A DNA stretch of 64,000 bases from CANKHA01 sp963750965 (GTDB lineage: Bacteria > Pseudomonadota > Alphaproteobacteria > Rhizobiales > Xanthobacteraceae): contig CAVVSK010000013.1 in assembly GCA_963750965.1 (NCBI GenBank), positions 186,001 to 250,000 on the forward strand, in the 5' to 3' direction. The position numbers and the translations under genes were made by a program. Under the pieces are notes generated by a model. That model did not search any database. It saw nothing but the letters and a program-made list of their open reading frames with translations, and was not told where the DNA came from. Shown in pieces: positions 35,714 to 43,390 of this stretch; positions within the stretch are counted from its first letter, which is position 1, and every line of letters starts with the position of its first letter.

Positions 35714-36829
35714 ATGAAGCTCGGCTTTTTCACGATGCCGATCCATCCTCTCGGCAAAGACTGGCGGCAATGTCTCCGCGAGGATCGCGAGGCCTTTTTG
35801 CTTGCCGACGAACTGGGCTTCGTCGAGGGCTATGTGGGCGAGCACTCGACCGATCAGGCCGAGAACATCACCTCCTGCGCCATGTTCATCGCCTCCCTCG
35901 CCGACGCCACCAAAAACATCAAACTCGGTACCGGCACTGTCAACATGCCGAACAGCCACCCGGCGCGCATTGCCGCCGAAATCGCCATGCTAGACCACCT
36001 GCTGGACGGCCGATTCATCTTCGGCATCAGCCCTGGTGGCTTACTCTCGGACGCCGAGGTGTTCGGCAATCTCGACGCCAATCGCAACGAGATGTTTCTG
36101 GAGGCCATCAACCAGGTGCTCGACATCTGGGCCGGTGAGCCGCCCTACAACATCAAGGGCAAGTATTGGACGGTCTCGACCGAGCGCACGATGATGACCG
36201 ATATCGGCCAGGGCTTCCTGCCGAAGCCCTTGCAGCGTCCGCATCCGCCGATCGTCGTAACGGCGGTCGCGCCGTTCTCGAAGGGCGTAACGGAGGCGGC
36301 GGTCCGCGGCTGGGAGCCGATCTCTGCCAACTTTTTGATGCCGCAATGGGTGAAGAGCCACTGGCCGAAATACGTGGAAGGCTGCGAGCGCGGCGGCCGG
36401 CCCGCCGATCCCGCTAACTGGCGGGTGGCGAAGAGCATTTTCGTTGCTGACGACGACAAGACGGCAGCGGCCTACGCCACCGCGCCCAATAGTCCTTATC
36501 GCTTCTATTACAATTCGCTCGTCACCAAGCTGAAGAAAAACGGCCGCGCCGAGCTTTTCAAAACCAGTCGCGATATGCCCGATGACGCCGTAACCACCGA
36601 CATGGTGTGCAACGAGCTCATCATCCACGGCTCTCCACAGAAAGTCGCTGACCAGCTCCTGGCCTTCCGCGATCAGATCGGCGACTTCGGCACCCTGCTC
36701 TACGCCGGCAAGGACTGGCTGGACCGCGATCTCGGCCGGCGCTCCATGATCCTCCTTGCGGAAAAGGTGCTGCCGCTGATCAATAGCGCGATTTCCGGCG
36801 GAAGCGCCAAAGCCCAGGCAGCCGAATAG
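35714..36829 (+). CDS. LLM-class (luciferase-like) flavin-dependent monooxygenase
   Basis: 371 residues from MKLGFFTMPIHPLG; the frame is open 21 codons further upstream but that extension is not family-like. Bacterial-luciferase TIM barrel features include ADELGFVEGYVGEHSTD, KLGTGTVNMPNSHPARIAAEIAMLDHLLDGRFIFGISPG and IVVTAVAPFSKGVTEAA. This is close to the limonene/alkanal-monooxygenase branch. It needs reduced flavin, which the reductase at 31600 can supply. First gene of a seven-gene forward operon ending at 42229. It likely inserts oxygen into, or cleaves, the imported substrate. Confidence 0.88.
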   Translation: MKLGFFTMPIHPLGKDWRQCLREDREAFLLADELGFVEGYVGEHSTDQAENITSCAMFIASLADATKNIKLGTGTVNMPNSHPARIAAEIAMLDHLLDGRFIFGISPGGLLSDAEVFGNLDANRNEMFLEAINQVLDIWAGEPPYNIKGKYWTVSTERTMMTDIGQGFLPKPLQRPHPPIVVTAVAPFSKGVTEAAVRGWEPISANFLMPQWVKSHWPKYVEGCERGGRPADPANWRVAKSIFVADDDKTAAAYATAPNSPYRFYYNSLVTKLKKNGRAELFKTSRDMPDDAVTTDMVCNELIIHGSPQKVADQLLAFRDQIGDFGTLLYAGKDWLDRDLGRRSMILLAEKVLPLINSAISGGSAKAQAAE

Positions 36830-36885
36830 CCCCGTCTTCAGACGCGTGGAAGCGGCTCGGGGAACGCAAAGGAGAACTCTGTCTC

Positions 36886-37512
36886 ATGATTGACGAGAAA
36901 AGATTGCAGGAAACGATCGACCGCAGTGAGATCCTCAACCTCATTTCCAAATCGATTATCACGCGTGATTCCGGCTTTTGGGAACAGCTGGCGGAATGCT
37001 ACCACTCGGAAGCGGAGTTCACCTCCTCCTGGTGGCAAGGCAAGCCGGCCGATTTCGTCAAGGCCGCGAGCAAGAAACTGGAAACGGCGCGTGAGGAAGG
37101 CGGCGAGCAGAAGCATGTCGCCAGCAGCCACTGGATCGTGATCAACGGCGATCGCGCGACCTGTGAGTGCGATATCAGCCTCTATATGAGGCGCGGCATC
37201 AAAGGCGTGGAGATGGATTTCATTACCTGGAGCCGCCGAATTCACCTCCTCGCAAAGGAGAAGGGGGAATGGAAGATCTGGCGGCGTTTCGCGGTCTACG
37301 AAAGGGACCGCGTTGACGCGGTCGAGCCCGGCATCGACCTCTCGGAGCACCTGGACCCGCGAGAATTGTCCAAATACCCGAAACAAATCCGACTGCATTT
37401 GTGGCGCAACAAGGTTCACGGTTCCGAAGCTTCGGCCGACCTCTGCATCCGCGGTACTCCGCAGGAGGACAAGGTCCGTGCGGAAGCGCGCAAGTGGATC
37501 GAGGACGCCTAG
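36886..37512 (+). CDS. SnoaL/NTF2-like protein
   Basis: 208 residues. Begins MIDEKRLQETIDRSEILNLI, the usual opening helix of SnoaL_4 proteins, then ITRDSGFWEQLAECYHSEAEF, HWIVINGDRATCECD and WKIWRRFAVYERDRVDAV, the conserved cone-fold strands. The extra C-terminal ~55 residues (LSKYPKQIRLHLWRNKVHG) exceed a minimal SnoaL domain. Members isomerise, hydrate or dehydrate small ring compounds. It ends one base before the start of the next gene, so coupling is tight. Confidence 0.85.
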   Translation: MIDEKRLQETIDRSEILNLISKSIITRDSGFWEQLAECYHSEAEFTSSWWQGKPADFVKAASKKLETAREEGGEQKHVASSHWIVINGDRATCECDISLYMRRGIKGVEMDFITWSRRIHLLAKEKGEWKIWRRFAVYERDRVDAVEPGIDLSEHLDPRELSKYPKQIRLHLWRNKVHGSEASADLCIRGTPQEDKVRAEARKWIEDA

Positions 37513-37513
37513 C

Positions 37514-38446
37514 ATGCCGGAAAAGAAACGAATGACCGGCGTTCCGCGCGGGATCATTCAGTGCCCCATCACTCCGTTCACCGCCGCCAACAAGGTGGAT
37601 CTCGGTCTGTACGGCCGCGTGGTCGAGTTCTTGATGAAGCAGCGCTGCGATGCGCTCTGCATCAATCTGCATCTCGCCGAGTCGCTCAACCTCACTTTGG
37701 AAGAGCGCAAGACGCTGGCGGAAGCAACGATCGAAGTCAGCAACGGCCGCGTTCCGGTGATCGTGAACGTCTCCACGCCCGGCACTGACCAGGCCGTGGA
37801 GTTGGCGAAGCATGCCGAGAAAGCCGGCGCCGATTGCATCATGGCGATCAGCCCGTATTACTGGAAGCCGCCGGTCGGTGCGCTCTACGAGCATTTTGCG
37901 GCGATCATCTCGGCTACCGGTCTGCCATTCATTGGCTACAGCTCGCCGACCATTATGGACGGCGTCGGCATCACGCCTGACCTCCTTATCCGCCTGATGA
38001 AGCAGTTTCCGCAGTTCATCGGCGTTAAGGAAGCCAGCCACAATTGGGAAACCTATATGGCGCTCGGCAGGGCCGGGCGCAGCGTTCATCCTGACTTCGG
38101 ACTTTTCGTGGGAACGGAATGGACGATCCCCTCGCTGACGCTCGGCGGCGTCGCCTGTATGTCGATCCAGAGCGGCATCTGCCCGAAGCTCGTCGCCGAC
38201 CTTTTCGACGCAACCAAGGCCGGAAGGATCGCCGAGGCATTGCCGCTGCAGGACAAGATGGCGACGATGTATGCCCTCACAAAGAGCGAGTATCCGGCTC
38301 CGACCAAAGCCATGTGGGCTATCATGGGCCGGCCGGTCGGCAACCCGCGTTTGCCAAACCGGCCGGTAACGGCGGAACGGGCCAAGGAGCTGGAAGCCGA
38401 GCTTGACCGGCTCGGCATTCTGGCAACTGAGCACCACGGGTGGTGA
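37514..38446 (+). CDS. DHDPS/NAL-superfamily aldolase 1
   Basis: 310 residues starting MPEKKRMTGVPRGIIQCPITPF. TIM-barrel aldolase with the Tyr region IMAISPYYWKPP and the Schiff-base Lys in FIGVKEASHN. The usual GTTGE phosphate/carboxylate loop is replaced by INLHLAESLNL, which suggests a substrate other than pyruvate plus aspartate semialdehyde. Related enzymes include hydratase-aldolases of aromatic pathways. It lies 1 nt after the SnoaL gene. Confidence 0.87.
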   Translation: MPEKKRMTGVPRGIIQCPITPFTAANKVDLGLYGRVVEFLMKQRCDALCINLHLAESLNLTLEERKTLAEATIEVSNGRVPVIVNVSTPGTDQAVELAKHAEKAGADCIMAISPYYWKPPVGALYEHFAAIISATGLPFIGYSSPTIMDGVGITPDLLIRLMKQFPQFIGVKEASHNWETYMALGRAGRSVHPDFGLFVGTEWTIPSLTLGGVACMSIQSGICPKLVADLFDATKAGRIAEALPLQDKMATMYALTKSEYPAPTKAMWAIMGRPVGNPRLPNRPVTAERAKELEAELDRLGILATEHHGW

Positions 38447-38483
38447 GAACACGTTCGGAACTGAAACTTAACCGGAGTATTTG

Positions 38484-39038
38484 ATGCCCCGTCTGCCCGA
38501 GATCGTCATCGAGAACCTGTCGCCGGAGCAGCGCCGCGTGCACGATGCCATTCTGTCCGGTCCGCGCGGTACCGTCCCGGGGCCGCTCCGGGTCTGGCTC
38601 AACTCGCCCGAACTGGCCGAACGCGCGCAGGCCCTCGGCGCTTTCTGCCGCTACAACACGGTGCTGCCGCCCCGGTTGTCTGAGCTCGCCATCATTACCA
38701 TCGGGTCCTTTTGGAAGGCGGGTTACGAATGGGCGGCACATGCGCCGATCGCCCTGAAGGAAGGCCTCGATCCGAAAGTTGTCGAGGCGATCCGCAAAGG
38801 CGAGCAACCGAGCTTCGACCGCTCCGACGAAACCGCCGTTCATGCTTTTGCGCACGAACTTTTGCATAACCGAAAGGTGTCGGACGCAACCTTTCGGAGG
38901 GCCGAGAACGAAATCGGCACCCGAGGCCTCGTCGATCTGGTCGGTATCCTCGGCTACTATGGGCTGATCTGCATGACGATCGTCGCCTTCGAGGTTCCGG
39001 CTCCGCAAGGTACGCCAGAGCCGTTTCATGACACCTGA
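38484..39038 (+). CDS. Carboxymuconolactone decarboxylase-like (AhpD fold) protein
   Basis: 184 residues from MPRLPEIVIENLSPEQRRVHD with GGAG 8 nt before the ATG. Conserved stretches include GPLRVWLNSPELAERAQALGAFCRYNTVLPPRLSELAIITIGSFW and YEWAAHAPIALKEGL, then VGILGYYGLICMTIVAFE. The CxxC of AhpD peroxidase relatives is absent, favouring a decarboxylase or lactonase-like role over antioxidant function. Position between two aldolase genes ties it to the catabolic route. Confidence 0.87.
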   Translation: MPRLPEIVIENLSPEQRRVHDAILSGPRGTVPGPLRVWLNSPELAERAQALGAFCRYNTVLPPRLSELAIITIGSFWKAGYEWAAHAPIALKEGLDPKVVEAIRKGEQPSFDRSDETAVHAFAHELLHNRKVSDATFRRAENEIGTRGLVDLVGILGYYGLICMTIVAFEVPAPQGTPEPFHDT

Positions 39039-39068
39039 AATCAGCAAGACCCTTGGGAGGGAACGTCA

Positions 39069-40079
39069 ATGAAATACCGCAAGAACGAAGCCAAGGAATA
39101 CGGACGCACCAAGCTCAAGGGTGTCTGGACGGCGTTGCCGACTAATTTCACCGACGACGACAAGCTGGATGAGGCCGGAACCGCCTTCAATCTCGATCAC
39201 TGCATCGGGAAGCTAAGGATCGCCGGGCACTATTGCATCGGCAACGTCGCCGAGTTCTGGTCGATGACGAACCAGGAACGGATGCGCGTTCACGAGATCA
39301 ACGTTGACGCCGCCAAGGGCCGCATCCCGATCATCGCCGGGTGTCACCACCAGAACCCTTATGAAGTGGTCAATCTCTGCCGGCACGCCTGGGATGCGGG
39401 TGTCGATTTCGCCATCATCCTCACGCCCTACGTTGCTTCCAATAGCGACGATGCCGTTTACGATTTTTACAAATTCGTGGCCGACCGCGTCGACATCGGC
39501 ATCATCCTGTTCAACATCCCGCAGGCCTATTATCCGATCACCGAAAAACTTGCGAAGCGGCTCGCCACCATCCCGAATGTCTGCGGCTTCAAGCAGGGAG
39601 GTCCGGCGCCGGCCGCGACCATCAGCCTGCGAGAGGCAGTGGGCAAGGACATCGTGGTGAGCGTCGCCGACGAGACGCCGTGGCTCTACAACGCCGCTGT
39701 GATGGGCGATAACTGGCTGCTGAACTTCTGCCCGCACCTCTACCAGGTTCCCGGCCACCTGCCGGTGCATGACTATACCGAGGCGGTGCGCGCGGGCGAC
39801 ATGAACAAGGCGGTTGCGATCTCGCGCAGCGTCAACCCGTATCGGGCGGTGCATGCGAAGTGGATCACGGGCTATGGCCGCGCCGTTGGGCGTATGCCGG
39901 TGCACGAGCAGAAGGTCTGGATGGAGCTGCTGGGTATGGTGGGCGGTCCGGTTCGCACGCCCTGCGCGCCGATGACGGCGGAAGGCCGCGAGGCGCTGCG
40001 CGCGGATCTTGAAGCAAGCGGCCTACTCGCGAAGCTGCGCCAGCACGCACAGCCCGAGCCGCTCCGGCAGGTCGTCTGA
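39069..40079 (+). CDS. DHDPS/NAL-superfamily aldolase 2
   Basis: 336 residues behind GGAGGGAACGTCA. It carries LKGVWTALPTNFTDDDKLD, the barrel start; HYCIGNVAEFWSMTNQER in the place of the GTTGE loop; IILTPYVASNS for the catalytic Tyr; and VCGFKQGGPAP containing the Schiff-base Lys. It shares with aldolase 1 the altered substrate loop, but the two are only distantly alike, so this pair may act on successive intermediates. Trans-o-hydroxybenzylidenepyruvate hydratase-aldolase is the best-known catabolic relative with this fold. Confidence 0.87.
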   Translation: MKYRKNEAKEYGRTKLKGVWTALPTNFTDDDKLDEAGTAFNLDHCIGKLRIAGHYCIGNVAEFWSMTNQERMRVHEINVDAAKGRIPIIAGCHHQNPYEVVNLCRHAWDAGVDFAIILTPYVASNSDDAVYDFYKFVADRVDIGIILFNIPQAYYPITEKLAKRLATIPNVCGFKQGGPAPAATISLREAVGKDIVVSVADETPWLYNAAVMGDNWLLNFCPHLYQVPGHLPVHDYTEAVRAGDMNKAVAISRSVNPYRAVHAKWITGYGRAVGRMPVHEQKVWMELLGMVGGPVRTPCAPMTAEGREALRADLEASGLLAKLRQHAQPEPLRQVV

Positions 40080-40121
40080 ACGGCGATCCGGCCCCCGCCG
40101 GGTGCGACAGCCGCGAAGTTG

Positions 40122-41159
40122 ATGATGTCAATCACCGCTAACGACAAGACACGCCTGCCCGGCTGCCCCTGGTGCGCAATCGATGCGCATGCGCACTGGT
40201 TTCCGGAAGTGTGGATCAACCTGCTTGAGCGCGAGGGTACGGCGAACGGCGCCCTCGTCACTACGAACGACCATGGGCTGCGCATGGTCGACGGACCGAA
40301 GCTTCCGTTCCGGCAGACCTTTCCGCAGGACATGACTCACATTCCGACCATCCTGCAGAACATGGACAAGGCGCGCATCGATCTGCGCATCCTCTCTTTG
40401 ACCAACCCTATGGTGTATTGGGCGCCGGACAGCTTCAGTATGAAGCTGTCACAGACCTATAACGACGCCTGCTCGGCCGCCTGCGAGGCGCATCCAGACA
40501 AGCTGCGCGGCGCGATCATGCTGCCGATGCAGGCGCCGCAACTTGCAATCGAGGAGCTGGAACGCGCTGCGCGCCTACCCGGCATGTGCTGCGTTTATAT
40601 GGCCCTGCACGTCAACGGCGTGAATCTCGACGACCGCTCCTTCTGGCCAATCTACGAGCGCTGCGCCGGGCTCAAGCTGCCGCTCTGCCTGCATCCGGTG
40701 GCGCCGTGCGGCAAGGAGCGCATGGCCAAGTATCACCTCTCCAATCTCGTGGGTAACCCGCACGAGTCGGCGATCGGCGCCGCCTGCCTGATCTTCGGAG
40801 GGGCGCTCGACGACTTTCCCGATCTCCAGATCCTGCTTCCCCACGCGGGCGGCTCGTTTCCCTGGCTTACCGGACGCTGGGACAACGGCGTTCGCCGCCG
40901 TCCCGAGCTTCGCCATATGAAAAAGCTGGCGAGCGCTTATTTGCGCCGGTTCCATTACGACACGATCACTCACAGCCCGCAGATCATGCGCTACCTGCTC
41001 GAGATGGTCGGCGCGGATCGCGTGGTGATCGGCACTGATTATAATTGGGATGCGGGGTACGAATTTCCTGTGGACTTCGTCGAGCAGATTCCCGGCCTGA
41101 CGGAAGCCGAGAAATCACAGATCATGAGCGAAACGGCAAAGTCGCTGTTCGAATTCTGA
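40122..41159 (+). CDS. Amidohydrolase, ACMSD/decarboxylase-type 1
   Basis: 345 residues (start at ATG 40122; a TTG one codon earlier is also open). Metal ligands: H23-A-H25 in IDAHAHWFP, the His in LCLHPVAPC, the His in LLPHAGGSFPWLTGRWD and the Asp in VIGTDYNWD. This set is diagnostic for the aminocarboxymuconate-semialdehyde decarboxylase, gamma-resorcylate decarboxylase and 5-carboxyvanillate decarboxylase family, which remove CO2 without a redox cofactor. Just before the metal site is a CPWC pair not needed for catalysis in the family. Same operon as the oxygenase and aldolases. Confidence 0.88.
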   Translation: MMSITANDKTRLPGCPWCAIDAHAHWFPEVWINLLEREGTANGALVTTNDHGLRMVDGPKLPFRQTFPQDMTHIPTILQNMDKARIDLRILSLTNPMVYWAPDSFSMKLSQTYNDACSAACEAHPDKLRGAIMLPMQAPQLAIEELERAARLPGMCCVYMALHVNGVNLDDRSFWPIYERCAGLKLPLCLHPVAPCGKERMAKYHLSNLVGNPHESAIGAACLIFGGALDDFPDLQILLPHAGGSFPWLTGRWDNGVRRRPELRHMKKLASAYLRRFHYDTITHSPQIMRYLLEMVGADRVVIGTDYNWDAGYEFPVDFVEQIPGLTEAEKSQIMSETAKSLFEF

Positions 41160-41176
41160 CCGAGCAAATAGACCCT

Positions 41177-42229
41177 ATGGACACGCCACAGAAAACCAAA
41201 AGGCCGCGCTGCCCCTATTGCGGCGTCGACGCGCACGCGCACTGGTTTCCACCGGAATGGATGGACCTGCTCGAGCGCGAAGGGCCGAAGCACGGAGTTG
41301 TCCTGGGCCGGAACCACAAAGGTTACCGGACTGCCGACGAAGGCGGGCTGCCGTTCCGACAGACCTTTGCGCCAGACATGATCGACCTCGATTGCATCAT
41401 CCAATCTATGGCGCCGGCGCGCCTCGACATGCGCATTCTCTCGCTCACCAACCCGATGGTGTTCTGGGCCCCTGAAGGTCTCGGCCTGGAGCTCGCGCAA
41501 ACCTTCAACGACGCCTGCGGGTCCGCGATACGCAAGCACCCCTCACAGATCCGCGGAGCGATCACGCTGCCGCTGCAGTCGTCTGCGCTGGCGCTGAAGG
41601 AACTGGAGCGCGCCGCCGACATCCCCGGCATGTGCTGTGCGTATGGAGCGATGCACGTCAACGGGATCAACCTCGACGACAAGTCGTTCTGGCCGATCTA
41701 CGAGTTTTGCGCGCAGAAGAAGCTTCCGCTGTGTCTGCATCCGGTGGCGCCGTGCGGCGGCACCGACCGCCTTGCCGACTACCACATGCGCAACGTGGTC
41801 GGAAATCCGCACGAATCCGCCATCGGCGCCGCCTCGCTGATCTTTGGTGGCGTCCTCGATGCCTTCCCCGACCTGAAGATCCTGATGCCGCATGCGGGCG
41901 GTTCGTTCCCCTGGCTGGTCGGGCGGTGGGACAACGGTATCGCGCGGCGGCCCGAACTCGCGCATGTGAAGCAGCCGGCGAGCGCCTATCTGCGCCGCTT
42001 CCACTATGACACGATCAGTCACGACGCCCCGATGATCCGGTTTCTCATGGATCGGATCGGCGCGGACAGGTTCGTGCTCGGCACCGATTACAACATGGAT
42101 GCCGGCGTCGAGCTTCCGGTCGACTTTGTCGAGGAGATCCCCCGCATCACCGACGAAGAGCTGCGCCTGATCGTGCGGGACAATGTGATGTCCCTCTTCG
42201 ACCTCAGCCTGCCAAAACAGCTGGCCTAG
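41177..42229 (+). CDS. Amidohydrolase, ACMSD/decarboxylase-type 2
   Basis: 350 residues, a close paralog of the preceding protein: RCPYCGVDAHAHWFP (H20, H22), LCLHPVAPCGG, LMPHAGGSFPWLVGRWDNG and LGTDYNMDAG. It again carries a CxxC just before the metal-binding His pair. The two share most motifs end to end and arose by tandem duplication. All metal ligands are kept in both, so both are likely active, perhaps on different isomers or as a heteromer. It is the last gene of the operon, with 5 nt to the convergent ABC ATPase stop. Confidence 0.88.
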   Translation: MDTPQKTKRPRCPYCGVDAHAHWFPPEWMDLLEREGPKHGVVLGRNHKGYRTADEGGLPFRQTFAPDMIDLDCIIQSMAPARLDMRILSLTNPMVFWAPEGLGLELAQTFNDACGSAIRKHPSQIRGAITLPLQSSALALKELERAADIPGMCCAYGAMHVNGINLDDKSFWPIYEFCAQKKLPLCLHPVAPCGGTDRLADYHMRNVVGNPHESAIGAASLIFGGVLDAFPDLKILMPHAGGSFPWLVGRWDNGIARRPELAHVKQPASAYLRRFHYDTISHDAPMIRFLMDRIGADRFVLGTDYNMDAGVELPVDFVEEIPRITDEELRLIVRDNVMSLFDLSLPKQLA

Positions 42230-42234
42230 CGCTC

Positions 42235-43341
42235 TCACTGCGCCACGCAGTGCTCCGGCTTGATGAGAAGCGTGACGTCACTGCCGACGTTCAGCAGCAC
42301 GTCAGGCGCCAGCTTCGCGATCACGGGCCCGTCCGAGGTCTGCAGATAGGCTTTCAGGTGATCGCCGGTGAAGTCGACGCGGGTCACCTGGGCGCGCATG
42401 CTGTTCATTGACGGCCCCTGGTCCTGGGCGGACGCCCCGTCGGCGCTGAGACGAACCAGCTCCGGCCGAAATACCACAGAGACGCTCGAGGGGTTCACCG
42501 CAGCCCCGACGCGGCGACAGCGCATAAGGCTGCCGCTGGGCAGGCTGACTTCCACCTCATCGTCCAGAGCGGCCGCGCCGGCAATCGTTCCCTTGAGGAC
42601 ATTCACATTGCCGACGATCCGCGCCACCGACGGCGAGGTCGGCTCGAGGTAGATCTCCCTTGGCGATCCCATCTGCAGGATTTTTCCATCCGACATCACG
42701 GCGATCTGGTCGGACATCGACAAGGCCTCGGCTTGGTCATGCGTGACGTAGATGGTCGATATGCCAAGCCGTTCCGTCAGCTCCTTGATCTCGAAGCGCA
42801 TCTCCTCGCGCAGCTTGGCGTCGAGATTGCTCAAGGGTTCGTCGAGAAGAAGCAGCTTCGGACGCACGACGAGAGCGCGCGCCAGCGCGACCCGTTGCTG
42901 TTGTCCGCCGCTCAGGAATGGCGCGTCGCGGTCCGCGAGATGATCCAGCTGGACCATCTTGAGCGCTTCCATGCCGCGCGCGCGCCGTTCCTCCTGGTTG
43001 GCGCCACGCGAACCGCGATAAGACAGCGGGAACATGACGTTCCCCAGAACCGTCATATGCGGCCAAATGGCGTAGGACTGGAACACCATGGAGATCGGGC
43101 GCTGGTTGGGCTCGGCATGATGGAATTCGGACGCGACGACTTCGCCGTCGATCTCGATCGTGCCGCTGGACGCTTTCTCGAGCCCGGCGATGCATCGGAG
43201 GGTTGTGCTCTTTCCGCAACCGCTCGGACCAAGCAAAGTGAAGAACTGGCCGGGCCCGATGGTGAATGTCACCCCGTCGACGACGTTGACCTTCTTGCCG
43301 TTGGACTCAAAGGTTTTGCGCAGGTTCTTTACGTTGAGCAT
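42235..43341 (-). CDS. ABC importer ATPase (Fe3+/polyamine type)
   Basis: About 368 residues from MLNVKNLRKTF (a GTG two codons earlier is also possible). Walker A GPSGCGKST, Q-loop MVFQSYAIWPHM, signature LSGGQQQRVALARAL, Walker B LLLLDEPLSNLD, H-loop TIYVTHDQ. The C-terminal ~120 residues are a TOBE/MOP-type regulatory domain as in FbpC and PotA. It energises the permease encoded upstream at 43391 and is the fourth gene of a reverse operon that starts with two binding proteins. Confidence 0.92.
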   Translation of the reverse strand: MLNVKNLRKTFESNGKKVNVVDGVTFTIGPGQFFTLLGPSGCGKSTTLRCIAGLEKASSGTIEIDGEVVASEFHHAEPNQRPISMVFQSYAIWPHMTVLGNVMFPLSYRGSRGANQEERRARGMEALKMVQLDHLADRDAPFLSGGQQQRVALARALVVRPKLLLLDEPLSNLDAKLREEMRFEIKELTERLGISTIYVTHDQAEALSMSDQIAVMSDGKILQMGSPREIYLEPTSPSVARIVGNVNVLKGTIAGAAALDDEVEVSLPSGSLMRCRRVGAAVNPSSVSVVFRPELVRLSADGASAQDQGPSMNSMRAQVTRVDFTGDHLKAYLQTSDGPVIAKLAPDVLLNVGSDVTLLIKPEHCVAQ

Positions 43342-43390
43342 TCCCACATCCTAGCCATGAACGACCGCGGCGGCGGTCACTTCAATTCCA

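Noticed and set aside
37223..38452. 409-codon reverse frame opposite aldolase 1
   Set aside because: Arg/His-rich antisense composition typical of GC-rich shadows; the forward genes are clear.
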